Positions 1 through 8,310 of a DNA stretch of 46,202 bases are shown one piece after another. The notes below the pieces were generated by a model. The model did not search any database and was not told the origin of the DNA. It saw only the letters and a list, made by a program, of their open reading frames with translations. Made by a program: the position numbers and the translations under genes. The first letter of the stretch is position 1, and the number at the start of each line of letters is the position of its first letter. This DNA comes from Pseudomonadota bacterium (GTDB taxonomy: Bacteria > Pseudomonadota > Gammaproteobacteria > Burkholderiales > Burkholderiaceae_C). The stretch lies in NCBI GenBank assembly GCA_030535425.1, contig JAUNHQ010000015.1, positions 1 to 46,202 of the forward strand, written 5' to 3'.

Positions 1-89
1 GCGAAAACCACAAGATGGCGCTCAAGCACTACCAGCAAACCAAGTGCCTGCTGGTCAGCTACAACCCCAACGCGCTGGGCTTTTTCTGA
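1..89 (+). CDS. 3' end of an unidentified gene
   Basis: An open frame enters from the left edge (first complete codon at 3) and stops with TGA at 87-89. Only 28 residues are visible, ending LLVSYNPNALGFF. High-GC codon use matches the neighbours, so it is probably the end of a real gene. I do not recognise the family from this tail, and no function is proposed. Confidence 0.5.
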   Translation, partial: ENHKMALKHYQQTKCLLVSYNPNALGFF

Positions 90-183
90 CGGCTGCGCCC
101 CAAGCCCCCAGGGCCTGGCCTCGTGCGTGGGGCCGGCCCTGCCCTTGGGGGCTTCGGGATATTCACCCAACAAAGGCACGCCC

Positions 184-723
184 ATGCCCCCAGACCCCGC
201 CTGCGGGCAAGACCCCGGCTTTGGCGTATTTCATGCGGGCGAGCTGCAAGCGCAGCAACGCTACGGCGCAGGCCGCCTGACACGCGGGCTGGCCGCCACC
301 GTGCGCGACCGGCTCAACCCCGCGCTGATCCGTTTTTTGCTGGCCCAGCCCTTTTGCTTCATCGCCACAGCCAGCGACCAGGGTGCCTGCGATTGCAGCT
401 TCCGCGGCCGCCAGCACCACCCGCCCAACGACCCCGAACCCCTGCTGGCCATACCGGATGAGCACACCCTCATCCTGCCCGACTACCCCGGCAACCAGTT
501 TTTCAACAGCATCGGCAACCTGCTGACCAACCCGCACATCGGCCTGCTGTTCATCGACTTTGCCAGCGCCACGCGCGTGCGCATCAACGGCACGGCCCGC
601 GTGCACGACGACACGGGCGATCACTGGCAGACCTGGCCCGCCGCCGAACGGCTGATTGAAGTGAGCGTGCAGCAGGCCTACCCCAACTGCCGCGCGCGCA
701 TTCCGCGCCTGGTGCCGGGCTGA
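184..723 (+). CDS. Pyridoxamine 5'-phosphate oxidase-like flavoprotein
   Basis: A 179-residue cytoplasmic protein with the split-barrel fold typical of FMN-binding PNPOx-like proteins. The run LLAQPFCFIATAS, the segment LILPDYPGNQFFNSIGNLL and the following GLLFIDF...RVRINGTARV match the family of FMN-dependent PPOX-type oxidoreductases; the last part forms the second half of the barrel. The physiological substrate is unknown for most members. I chose ATG 184 because AAAGG lies just upstream and the longer frame from 127 adds an unconserved Gly/Pro-rich stretch. It stands alone and converges with the MaoC-like gene. Family confidence is good; substrate is not inferable. Confidence 0.75.
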   Translation: MPPDPACGQDPGFGVFHAGELQAQQRYGAGRLTRGLAATVRDRLNPALIRFLLAQPFCFIATASDQGACDCSFRGRQHHPPNDPEPLLAIPDEHTLILPDYPGNQFFNSIGNLLTNPHIGLLFIDFASATRVRINGTARVHDDTGDHWQTWPAAERLIEVSVQQAYPNCRARIPRLVPG

Positions 724-777
724 GGAGGCACGTGCGCGCAGGCCCGTCCCCGCCAAGCAGCAGCCTCACAGGCTTGA

Positions 778-834
778 GGCTATATTTTATATAGCAATAT
801 TTCTTTGCCAGACGCGCGCAAATGGCTTTTTTAT
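778..834 (+). repeat. Dispersed AT-rich element, copy A
   Basis: An AT-rich stretch (CTATATTTTATATAGC) is followed by GCGCGCAAATGGC and a T run. It lies between two convergent genes and includes the TAA stop of the MaoC-like gene. The second half closely matches copies at 35735-35785 and 42820-42895. Confidence 0.6.
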
Positions 835-1349
835 GCTGAATTCTTGCGGCCTTGCGGCGGCTGGGCTGCGGCCTGCGGGCCGGGTGTGCGGCGGCGGAAC
901 ATGGCGTAGCAATCCACCAGCAGCACCTGCTGGCCATGTTGGTTGAAGGCTTCCCACAGGGTGCGCACCAGCCCCACGTCGGGGCGAGACTTCATGGGGC
1001 GCGACTCGGTGATGGTCTGCCGCAGCGTCAGCGTGTCGCCGGGATACACGGGCTTGAGCCATTGCAGCTTTTCCAGCCCGGGCGAACCCAGGCTGGCTGC
1101 GCGGTTGAGAAAGTTGCGCGCCATCAGCCCCATGGCCATGGCGCAGGTGTGCCAGCCGCTGGCCGAGAGCTTGCCAAACATGGAGCGGGCCGCGGCCTCG
1201 TCGTCCAGGTGAAAAGGCTGCGGGTCGTAGCGGCTGGCGAAAGCGATCACCTCGTCGCGGTCTACCGTCAGGCTGCCCACCTCCATGGTGGTGCCCACGC
1301 TCAGGTCTTCCCAGAAATACTGGATGGGCGCTTGCGAATCAGATGGCAT
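831..1349 (-). CDS. MaoC-like (hot-dog fold) dehydratase
   Basis: A 172-residue single hot-dog-domain protein. MaoC-like enzymes add or remove water on enoyl-CoA or related acyl thioesters. The segment RYDPQPFHLDDEAA carries the Asp and His expected for the hydratase active site, followed by the family helix GWHTCAMAMGLMARNF; YPGDTLTL and RTLWEAFNQHGQQVLL fit the later strands. Start ATG 1349 has AAAGAA about ten bases upstream; the only longer option uses TTG at 1373. The C-terminal tail is Pro/Gln-rich and probably disordered. No CoA-pathway genes are adjacent, so the substrate is unknown. Confidence 0.82.
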   Translation of the reverse strand: MPSDSQAPIQYFWEDLSVGTTMEVGSLTVDRDEVIAFASRYDPQPFHLDDEAAARSMFGKLSASGWHTCAMAMGLMARNFLNRAASLGSPGLEKLQWLKPVYPGDTLTLRQTITESRPMKSRPDVGLVRTLWEAFNQHGQQVLLVDCYAMFRRRTPGPQAAAQPPQGRKNSA

Positions 1350-1589
1350 GTGAGGGGTTCTTTCAATCAACAAGATTCAGTCAACAAGATAACCGCCCGA
1401 CAAGACGCTGCCAGGGCGTCGGCGCGCATGGTAACCGGCCAGCCCCATGGCCAGCCAAGACGTGCGAAATGGCATCGTTCAGCGCGCAGAAGTTCCGATC
1501 TGAGGGCAAATATCCGTCTTCTTCCACCCATGCGTGGCTTTGCGTCCGTATGTCGAACTAGAATGCCGCCGCCTTTTAGGGAGAGAAAA

Positions 1590-2741
1590 ATGATGTCAAG
1601 AAAAGACATGCTACGCGCTGCGGCCGCATGCGCGCTGGCGGCATGGGCAGGCTGGTCCCACGCGGCGGCCGACGGAGTCACGGCCCAGCAGGTGCTGGTG
1701 GGCCAGAGCATCACGCTGCAAGGCGGCAAAAATGCCTACGGCAGCGCCGTCATGGATGGCGTGCGCACTTACCTGGACAAGATCAACGCGCAAGGCGGCG
1801 TGCATGGCCGCCAGGTGGTGCTGCGCACGCTGGACGACGAGAACCAGGCCGCCAAGGCCGAGGCCAACGCGCGCCAGCTGGTGGAAAAAGACCGCGTGTT
1901 CGTGCTGTTCGGCTCCATCGAAGGTGGCCCCTCCACGGCGGTGATGCGTGTGGCCGTGTCGCACAAGGTGCCCTTCATCGGGCCCATGGCCGGCTCGCCT
2001 ACCCTGCGCGAGCCGCACCAGCCCATGGTGTTTCCGGTGCGGGCTGAGCACAAGGAAGAGTTCCGCGCGCTGCTGGAATACGCCAAGCTGACCGGCATCC
2101 AGCGCGTGGGCTTCATGCGTGCCGACTCTGAAACCGGCCAGCAGCACCTGAAAAACGTGCAGGCGCTTTGCCAGCAGCTGGGCTTGCAGCTGACGGCGGA
2201 TTTGCCTTTCAAGTCCGACGTGAGTGACGAGCAGATCGCCGCCCTGGCCAAGCGCATTGGCAGCACGCAAACGCAGCTGGTGTTCAACCACGGCGGCATT
2301 GGCGTGTATGAAAAGCTGATTCGCCAGGCGCGCCAGCAAGGCGTGCCGGTGCAGTTCACTGCGGTCAATTCGGGCGCCACGCAACTGGCTGCCAGCCTGG
2401 GCGCGCTGGCGCACGGCATGGTGGTGGCGCAGGTGATGCCCAGCCCGTGGGAGCGCAAAACCAGCATTGCACGCGAGTACCAAGACGCCTTCAAGCGCCA
2501 ACACCCCGGCAAGCCTTTCTCCTATGGCAGCCTGGAGGGCTATCTCACGGCCAAGGCGCTGGTGGAAGCGCTGCGACTGGCTGGGCCGCAGCCCACGCGG
2601 GAAAGCCTGGTGGCGGGCATTGAAAAAGCAGGCAGCCTGGATCTGTCGGGCCTGGGCAATGTCTACCGCCCCGGTCAGCACCAGGGCATGCAAATGATTG
2701 ATTTGTCCATCGTCTCGCGCGAAGGGCGCTTCATGCACTGA
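1590..2741 (+). CDS. Branched-chain-amino-acid-type ABC transporter substrate-binding protein
   Basis: A 383-residue periplasmic binding protein of the LivJ/LivK type (Peripla_BP_6). A Sec signal peptide covers about residues 1-26 (charged start, hydrophobic core, WSHA cleavage region). The mature part begins with VLVGQSITLQGG and has the two-lobe pattern of this family, including INAQGGVHGRQVVL and FVLFGSIEGG. ATG 1590 follows AGGGAGAG; ATG 1593 is an equally possible start. No permease or ATPase genes flank it, so it is an orphan that must share a transporter encoded elsewhere. Such orphans are common in Burkholderiales, and the ligand may be an aromatic acid or other small molecule rather than an amino acid. 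Confidence 0.85.
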   Translation: MMSRKDMLRAAAACALAAWAGWSHAAADGVTAQQVLVGQSITLQGGKNAYGSAVMDGVRTYLDKINAQGGVHGRQVVLRTLDDENQAAKAEANARQLVEKDRVFVLFGSIEGGPSTAVMRVAVSHKVPFIGPMAGSPTLREPHQPMVFPVRAEHKEEFRALLEYAKLTGIQRVGFMRADSETGQQHLKNVQALCQQLGLQLTADLPFKSDVSDEQIAALAKRIGSTQTQLVFNHGGIGVYEKLIRQARQQGVPVQFTAVNSGATQLAASLGALAHGMVVAQVMPSPWERKTSIAREYQDAFKRQHPGKPFSYGSLEGYLTAKALVEALRLAGPQPTRESLVAGIEKAGSLDLSGLGNVYRPGQHQGMQMIDLSIVSREGRFMH

Positions 2742-2797
2742 GCCGATGGAGGTCGGGGGCCAGCGCGGCTGAGCCAGGCACACCTCGCACGGCGCTT

Positions 2798-3547
2798 TCA
2801 GCGCGGCGACTTGTCTTCCACGGGGATCCCACGCGCTTGCAGCCAGGCGCGTACCTTGGCACGGGCGGCCTTGGCTTCGCTGCCCAACATGTTTTCCGAC
2901 GTTCTGAAAAACGAGGGCTGGAAGGTGACTCCCCGCACGTCGGTCAGGCGCGGATTCACGCCCAGCTCAAGCAAGACCGGTACTTGTTCAAAGCTGTTGA
3001 TGCGTGCGGCCACATGTAGCAAGGTGCTGCCCTCACTGTCGCGCGCGTGGATGTTGGCACCGGCTTTCAGCAGCAAATCAAAATTGGCCTGGGTGTTACG
3101 ACCCAGGGCGGGGAACAGCGGGGTACGGCCCATGGCGTCCTGCACCTCGGTGAGCGTGCCACGTCGCAAGAACTCCTTGAGCCAGCGGCTGTCTTCGAGC
3201 ATGGCCGCCAGGTGCATGGAAGTGGTGCGGTAGCTGCCGCGATAAGCCGGATCGGCGCCCAGGTCCAGCAAGGTGATGAAGGCTGTCCAGTTGTCTGTGA
3301 GCATGGCCATGTCCAGCACGTTTTTCTCTTTGGCGTTGATGGCCGTAAGACTGGCACCCTGGGCCAGCTGCTGGCGGGCGGCGGCCTTGTCGCCACGTGC
3401 GGCGGCTTCAAACAAGGCGGCTTCCTTGGGGGATGCGAAGGCTTCAGGGTTCATGTGGGGGCTGGATGGCTGACCACAGGCAGGCAACGCCAGCGCGGCC
3501 AGCAGGGCCAGTGCCCAACGTCGCCTGCAAGCATGGATCGTCCGCAT
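2798..3547 (-). CDS. Ankyrin-repeat lipoprotein (copy 2), putative immunity protein
   Basis: A 249-residue exported ankyrin protein. ATG 3547 opens a short signal peptide ending in ALPACGQ, a lipobox with Cys as the lipidated residue. Ankyrin-like units follow: AALFEAAARGDKAAARQQLA, a unit around VLDMAMLTDNWTAFITLLDLGADP, one around TSMHLAAMLEDSRWLKEFL, then LLLKAGANIHARD and a last unit before the Lys/Arg-rich tail. It is the downstream member of a tandem pair; the core is nearly identical to the upstream copy while the last third has diverged. It lies 15 bases after that gene, downstream of a lipase on the same strand. An immunity role is inference. Confidence 0.8.
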   Translation of the reverse strand: MRTIHACRRRWALALLAALALPACGQPSSPHMNPEAFASPKEAALFEAAARGDKAAARQQLAQGASLTAINAKEKNVLDMAMLTDNWTAFITLLDLGADPAYRGSYRTTSMHLAAMLEDSRWLKEFLRRGTLTEVQDAMGRTPLFPALGRNTQANFDLLLKAGANIHARDSEGSTLLHVAARINSFEQVPVLLELGVNPRLTDVRGVTFQPSFFRTSENMLGSEAKAARAKVRAWLQARGIPVEDKSPR

Positions 3548-3562
3548 GACTTGCAAGCCGCC

Positions 3563-4324
3563 TCAGCGCTGCGGCTCCTCCACGGGAATGCCGCGCGCTT
3601 GCAGCCAGGCGCGTATCTTGGCGCGGGCTGCCCTGGCTTCGATGCCCAGCATGTCTTCCGGGGTCATGAAAACACCGGACTGAAAGGTTTTTCCGCGCTG
3701 ATCAGTCAGACGTGGATCTATACCCATTTCCAGCAAGGTCACTACCTGCTCCAGGCTGTTGATGGCGGCTGCTTCGTGCAGCAAGGTGCTGCCCTCACTG
3801 TCACGCGCGTGAATGTTGGCGCCGGCTTTGAGCAGCAAATCAAAATTGGCCTGGGTGTTGCGACCCAGGGCGGGAAACAACGGGGTTTGGCCCATGGAAT
3901 CCTGCACCTCGGTGGATGCGCCACGCTGCAAAAACTCCTTGAGCCAGCGGCTGTCTTCGAGCATGGCCGCCAAGTGCATGGAAGTGGTGCGGTAGCTGCC
4001 CCGGTAGGCCGGATCGGCCCCCAGGTCCAGCAAGGTGATGAAGGCTGTCCAGTTGCCCGCGAGCATGGCAACGTCCAGCACGTTACTTTCCTTGGCGTTG
4101 ATGGCCGTGAGGCTGGCGCCCTGGGCCAGTTGCTGGCGGGCGGCGGCCATGTCGCCCCGTACGGCGGCTTCAAACAGGGCAGCTTCCTTGGGAGATGCGA
4201 AGGCTTCGGGGTTCATGCGGGGGCTGGATGACTGGCCGCAGGCCGGCTGCACCAGCGCGGCCAGCAAGGCCAGTGCCAGCGCGCGGCGGGAGGCCAGCGG
4301 GGGTGAAAAAGCTTTCTTAACCAT
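3563..4324 (-). CDS. Ankyrin-repeat lipoprotein (copy 1), putative immunity protein
   Basis: A 253-residue ankyrin protein, the first of two tandem paralogues. I chose ATG 4324 because it gives a compact lipoprotein signal (KK positive start, ALALALLAALVQPACGQ with lipobox Cys); longer starts up to 4408 add sequence without features. About four ankyrin units follow, the best being TSMHLAAMLEDSRWLKEFLQ and ANFDLLLKAGANIHARD. The first lies 94 bases after the lipase stop on the same strand, so the three genes may form one transcript. Ankyrin proteins bind other proteins; location at the outer or inner membrane facing the periplasm suits a protector against a periplasm-acting lipase. That role is inferred from context only. 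Confidence 0.8.
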   Translation of the reverse strand: MVKKAFSPPLASRRALALALLAALVQPACGQSSSPRMNPEAFASPKEAALFEAAVRGDMAAARQQLAQGASLTAINAKESNVLDVAMLAGNWTAFITLLDLGADPAYRGSYRTTSMHLAAMLEDSRWLKEFLQRGASTEVQDSMGQTPLFPALGRNTQANFDLLLKAGANIHARDSEGSTLLHEAAAINSLEQVVTLLEMGIDPRLTDQRGKTFQSGVFMTPEDMLGIEARAARAKIRAWLQARGIPVEEPQR

Positions 4325-4418
4325 GTGGCGAATCAAGGGCCGCGGCGCAGCGCCAGGCGACATCCGCACGGGTGCGCCGTGGGGCCGGCACGCGCGAACA
4401 GCCGCCAAGCAAGAAAGA

Positions 4419-5942
4419 TTATCGGCTGAAGGGGTTGAGTCGGCTGTTCAGCCAGTTGCCCAGTTCAGCCAGCCGGTCTGTTGCCCATTGCACACCATCA
4501 GCCGCCCGGTCGCTTGTCCACTGCGCGCCATCGCCGAGCTTGTCCATACCCGTGGCCACCCAGGCGCCTGCGCCATCGACAAGCTGGTTGGTGTAATAGC
4601 CCAAGGTTTCCACCCCCGTGGCCAGGGTTTGGGCGGGGCTTCCCAGCACGGAACCGCGCGTTTCATTGCGCAGGGCGTTGCCCGCCAGCGTGGTGCCTTC
4701 CATGAGCAGGTCGCCCACGGCATCGGTGCCTTCCTTGACGATGCTGGCCCCGGCGTCGAGCACGCCGTCGGCGGCGCTGCCCGTCAGCTTGACACTTGCC
4801 TGGATAGGTTTGCCCTGTGCCAGCTCGGTGCGTGCGATGGCGCCAGCTTCGTCCCAGGTCTGGCCAAGGGCACCACTGACCCCCTGGTAAGCCTGATACC
4901 CGTTGACGCCGATGGAAATCGCGCCTTTCAGGCCTGATTCGATCGTGTCTTCTATATGGTTGAGCGTGGGCGGAGGGCTTGGCGGGCGCTGGATGGGCAT
5001 GCCCAGGCGCAGGCTTTCCACATAGGCTTGATGGCTGCCACCGCCGCCGTGCAGGGCGCCCAGCCCGGTCACGCCCGGCGGGGCGGCCACGCGCAGTTCA
5101 TGGCCCAGGGCTTCGGGCAGCGCGCCAACACCAGGCAGCTGCTGGGCGGCCGTGAGCGGCTCGCCCGCCACGTTGTAGCGGCGGATCTGGCCGCTGTGGG
5201 CCAGGGTGTCGCGCGCCTGGTTGGGGCTGGCAAAGCCCAGCTCGCGCAAGGTGTTGTCGCTCAGGCCTGCAGCGTTGAAGGTGACGCCGGGCACGCCTGT
5301 TTTAAGCATGGCAGCCGAGGCCAGGCCACCACCCAGCGAGTGGCCAGTGAAGGCCACGTTACCTGGGCCGAAAGTATCAACAGCAACTTTTGCCAATTTC
5401 ATAGCCTGTTGATACTGCTCCACCGACAAACCCATGCCTTGCCCCAGGTTGGCGCGCGCATCGGTGCCGGGCCCCAGGAACTGGCCGTTGTCGTCAAACC
5501 TGCGCCACTTGTCGTCGGTGCCGCGAAAGGCCACCACGTATTGACCCCGGTCGTTTTGGTAGATGGCCGCGTCGAAGCCTGTGCGTGATGGGTTGAGCAA
5601 CTCCGACTTGATCGGAATGCGATGGCCTTCGCGATCCACCAGCTGGCCGCTTTCTGGATCGGGTCGCAAACGGTGCCAGCCGGCGGCGGCCAGGTCGGCT
5701 TCGGATCGGGTGCAGGTCAGATCCGGGGCGTCGGACGCGTACACGTCGTTGGCCATCATGCTCAGGTGCAAGTCCAGCTCAGGCTGCGGCTGGGTGCCTT
5801 TGACGCGGTTGGCAAAAGTGCCATCGCCCCTGGGGTAGCCCCGGGAATGGTCGACGGACGAAGACGCGCCGCTGTGGGTGCTGGCCTGCAGTGGTGTGGC
5901 GCGCTGCGGTGCGCCAGCGTGGGCGCCGATGGGCTGGGCCAT
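4419..5942 (-). CDS. Lipase class 3-type protein, putative secreted effector
   Basis: A 507-residue protein with no classical signal peptide. Residues 1-65 are low-complexity (Ala/Ser/Gln-rich). The alpha/beta-hydrolase domain spans about 60-310: VVAFRGTDD at 136-144 provides the oxyanion region, GHSLGG at 200-205 holds the nucleophile Ser202, and YNVAGEPLT (Glu261) and SHQAYVESL (His304) are candidates for the other catalytic residues. Residues 330-507 are Gly/Ala-rich amphipathic repeats such as DGAQWTSDRAADGVQWATDR, of unknown function. Two ankyrin lipoprotein genes follow on the same strand. Lipases of this build occur among bacterial toxins delivered by secretion systems, with membrane-anchored immunity proteins next door. 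Lipase fold is confident; effector role is inference. Confidence 0.78.
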   Translation of the reverse strand: MAQPIGAHAGAPQRATPLQASTHSGASSSVDHSRGYPRGDGTFANRVKGTQPQPELDLHLSMMANDVYASDAPDLTCTRSEADLAAAGWHRLRPDPESGQLVDREGHRIPIKSELLNPSRTGFDAAIYQNDRGQYVVAFRGTDDKWRRFDDNGQFLGPGTDARANLGQGMGLSVEQYQQAMKLAKVAVDTFGPGNVAFTGHSLGGGLASAAMLKTGVPGVTFNAAGLSDNTLRELGFASPNQARDTLAHSGQIRRYNVAGEPLTAAQQLPGVGALPEALGHELRVAAPPGVTGLGALHGGGGSHQAYVESLRLGMPIQRPPSPPPTLNHIEDTIESGLKGAISIGVNGYQAYQGVSGALGQTWDEAGAIARTELAQGKPIQASVKLTGSAADGVLDAGASIVKEGTDAVGDLLMEGTTLAGNALRNETRGSVLGSPAQTLATGVETLGYYTNQLVDGAGAWVATGMDKLGDGAQWTSDRAADGVQWATDRLAELGNWLNSRLNPFSR

Positions 5943-6017
5943 GGTGTTGGATCCCCCTGTTGTGACAGTTGGACACGATGGTAAAAACCGCCCCCGGCGT
6001 TGCCTAGCTGGGATGCT

Positions 6018-6039
6018 TACCAGCTGGTAGTTCTACCAG
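6018..6039. promoter_or_regulatory. Palindromic operator-like repeat upstream of the lipase gene
   Basis: TACCAGCTGGTA at 6018-6029 is a perfect 12-base palindrome, and four bases later TACCAG recurs (6034-6039), so CTGGTA and TACCAG also form a second inverted repeat (6024-6039). A further AGCTGG/CCAGCT pair overlaps (6006-6025). It lies 76 bases before the lipase start codon, where a regulator could act. No regulator gene is adjacent; function is inferred. Confidence 0.4.
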
Positions 6040-6073
6040 TATCGGCCCCTGTCACCCACCCGGCTGCACCTGT

Positions 6074-7249
6074 TCAGCGCTCGCGCGCCCGCGCCAGCTG
6101 CGTTTGCGTCAGATCATCGCCGCCGGGTCGTCCGCCGTTTCCAGAAACACGCGCGCCTTGCGCGGGGCCACGAGCACGGTGTCGCCTTCGTTCAGGCCCA
6201 GTTGGCGGTATTCGTCGGCGGGCAGGTGCGCTTCGAGGATGTGGCTGGGCTGCTCCAGCGGCGCCAGCACCGGCCGCCAGCAGGGCCCGGGTGAGCTCGC
6301 GCAGCTCCAGCCGCGCCAGCGGGCCGATCAGCAAGGCGCGGTCCAGCCGCGCGGGCAGGCCGCCGCTGGCGCCAGCGGCGTAAGGGGCCACGGCCAGGTC
6401 GGACGGGCGCACGAAGGCCATGGCTTCGGCGTCCAGCGCGTCGGCATGTTCGGGCGCGGCAATGCGCCAGTCGCCTGCATGGCCGTTGATGTGCATTTGC
6501 CCGCCGCTGGCACGGCCGTGAAACAGGTTCACGTCGCCCAGAAAGCCGTACACAAAGGGGCTGGCCGGCTGCTCCCACACCTGCTGCGGCGTGCCCACTT
6601 GTTCAATGCGGCCTTTGTGCATGACCACCACGCGGTCGGCCACTTCCAGCGCTTCTTCCTGGTCGTGGGTGACGAAGATGCTGGTGACGTGCAGCTCGTC
6701 GTGCAGGCGGCGCAGCCAGCGGCGCAGTTCTTTGCGCACCTTGGCGTCCAGCGCGCCAAAGGGTTCGTCCAGCAGCAGCACCTTGGGCTCCACGGCCAGG
6801 GCGCGGGCCAGGGCAATGCGCTGGCGCTGGCCACCCGACAGTTGCGAGGGGTAGCGCCCGGCCAGCCAGTCCAGCTGCACGAGCTTGAGCAGCTCCATCA
6901 CCTTGGCCTGGATTTGCGCTTCGCTGGGGCGTTCGCGCCGGGGCTTGACGCGCAGGCCAAAGGCCACGTTGTCGGCCACGGTCATGTGGCGAAACAGGGC
7001 GTAGTGCTGAAAGACAAAGCCCACGCCGCGCTGGCGCACGTGCACGTCGGTGGTGTCCTGGCCTGAGAACAGAATTTGCCCCGCGTCGGCGCTTTCCAGC
7101 CCGGCAATGATGCGCAGCAGCGTGGTTTTGCCGCAGCCGGAGGGGCCCAGCAGGGCCAGAAGTTCGCCGGAGTCAATGTCCAGGCTGACATCGTCCAGCG
7201 CGCGAAAGGCGCCGAACTGTTTGGTGACGTGGCTGATTTGGATGCTCAT
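6074..7249 (-). CDS. cysA: Sulfate/thiosulfate ABC transporter ATPase, frameshifted near the 3' end
   Basis: ATPase of the CysPTWA sulfate importer, acting on the inner face of the membrane. Residues 1-240 form a complete ABC domain: Walker [10 protein letters not shown] at 35-43, signature [15 protein letters not shown], Walker [13 protein letters not shown] and switch VTHDQEEAL. The first part of the C-terminal domain is also normal ([11 protein letters not shown]). After LARLELREL the frame turns into Arg/Pro/Ala-rich sequence. The expected ending ([18 protein letters not shown] to [12 protein letters not shown]) is present in the next frame and stops at 6109. The coding length to that stop is one base over a multiple of three, so a one-base insertion around 6255-6305 is the simplest explanation. 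It could be a real mutation or a sequencing error; the ATPase core is intact. Confidence 0.88.
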   Translation of the reverse strand: MSIQISHVTKQFGAFRALDDVSLDIDSGELLALLGPSGCGKTTLLRIIAGLESADAGQILFSGQDTTDVHVRQRGVGFVFQHYALFRHMTVADNVAFGLRVKPRRERPSEAQIQAKVMELLKLVQLDWLAGRYPSQLSGGQRQRIALARALAVEPKVLLLDEPFGALDAKVRKELRRWLRRLHDELHVTSIFVTHDQEEALEVADRVVVMHKGRIEQVGTPQQVWEQPASPFVYGFLGDVNLFHGRASGGQMHINGHAGDWRIAAPEHADALDAEAMAFVRPSDLAVAPYAAGASGGLPARLDRALLIGPLARLELRELTRALLAAGAGAAGAAQPHPRSAPARRRIPPTGPERRRHRARGPAQGARVSGNGGRPGGDDLTQTQLARARER

Positions 7250-7296
7250 GGCGGATAGGGTGCGGGGGGCTTGGTAGGTTCAGGGTTTCAGCGGCT

Positions 7297-7370
7297 GAAA
7301 ACTATGTTTTGATAGCTGCTCGCACGCTTTTGACGGGCGCTAGCGGCCTTTTTGATGCTTTTTCCGGGAC
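7297..7370 (+). repeat. Dispersed AT-rich element, copy B
   Basis: Lies between cysW and cysA. It contains GATAGCTGCTCGCACGCTTT then GCGCTAGCGGCCTTTTT. It is nearly the same as copy C at 9200-9262, which sits two genes upstream in the same operon, and shares the general plan of the other copies. Confidence 0.6.
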
Positions 7371-7413
7371 GTTCCCGGGGCATTCTTGGCGCGTGTGGGG
7401 CAGCGCTGGCGCG

Positions 7414-8310
7414 TCATGGCGCGGGTCGCTCCATGGGCAGATCGGCGGCGGCTTGCCGCTCGCGCGCGTGGCGCCACTCCACCAGGGTTTTGAGGGCCAG
7501 GGTCACGATGGCCAGCAGGGCCAGCAGGCTGGCCACGGCAAAGGCGGCCTGGCCCTGGTATTCGTTGTAGAGCACTTCCACGTGCAGGGGCATGGTGTTG
7601 GTTTGGCCGCGGATGTGGCCGCTGACCACGGACACGGCGCCAAATTCGCCCATGGCGCGGGCGTTGCACAAAATGACGCCGTACAGCAGCCCCCATTTGA
7701 TGTTGGGCAGGGTCACGCGCCAGAAGGTCTGAAAGCCGCTGGCGCCCAGCACCTGGGCGGCTTGCTCTTCGTCGCTGCCCTGCGCTTGCATCAGCGGGAT
7801 CAGCTCGCGCGCGATGAAGGGGAAGGTGACGAACACGGTGGCCAGCACGATGCCGGGCACGGCAAAGATGATCTTGATGTCGTGCGCGGCCAGCCAGGGG
7901 CCCAGCCAGCCTTGCGCGCCAAACACCAGCACATAAATCAGCCCCGCTACCACGGGCGAGACGGAAAAGGGCAAGTCAATCAGCGTGGTGAGAAAGGACT
8001 TGCCGCGAAACTCGAACTTGGCAATGCACCAGGCCGCGCACACGCCAAACACCAGGTTCACGGGCACGGCAATGGCGGCGGTAAGCAGGGTCAGGCCGAT
8101 GGCGGCCTGCGCGTCGGGGTCTTTCAGCGCCTCCAGGTACGCCGCCCAGCCACCGCGCAGGGCCTCGACGAACACCGCCGCCAGCGGCAGCACCAGAAAC
8201 AGGGCCATGAAGCCCAGCGCCAGGGCGATGAGCAGCGCACGCACGGCGGGCGATTCGGTGGTGCGCACGCGCTTGGGGATGCCGGCGCTGTGGGGGCTGG
8301 CGTGGCTCAT
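7414..8310 (-). CDS. cysW: Sulfate ABC transporter permease CysW
   Basis: A 298-residue inner-membrane permease, one of the two channel subunits of the sulfate/thiosulfate importer. Hydrophobic segments include ALLIALALGFMALFLVLPLA near 25-45 and several more up to residue 285. The cytoplasmic EAA loop that docks on CysA reads EEQAAQVLGASGFQTFWRV, followed by LPNIKWGLLYG and RAMGEFGAVSVVSGH, characteristic of CysW. Its ATG overlaps the stop of cysT by four bases, implying coupled translation. The gap to cysA downstream (164 bases) holds a dispersed element. Confidence 0.95.
   Translation of the reverse strand: MSHASPHSAGIPKRVRTTESPAVRALLIALALGFMALFLVLPLAAVFVEALRGGWAAYLEALKDPDAQAAIGLTLLTAAIAVPVNLVFGVCAAWCIAKFEFRGKSFLTTLIDLPFSVSPVVAGLIYVLVFGAQGWLGPWLAAHDIKIIFAVPGIVLATVFVTFPFIARELIPLMQAQGSDEEQAAQVLGASGFQTFWRVTLPNIKWGLLYGVILCNARAMGEFGAVSVVSGHIRGQTNTMPLHVEVLYNEYQGQAAFAVASLLALLAIVTLALKTLVEWRHARERQAAADLPMERPAP

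Noticed and set aside
5373-5416. Perfect 11-base inverted repeat (AGTATCAACAG/CTGTTGATACT) in an AT-richer patch of the lipase gene, which partly resembles the dispersed element
   Set aside because: It encodes a conserved helix just before GHSLGG (YQQAMKLAKVAV), so no insertion is needed; the resemblance is weak.
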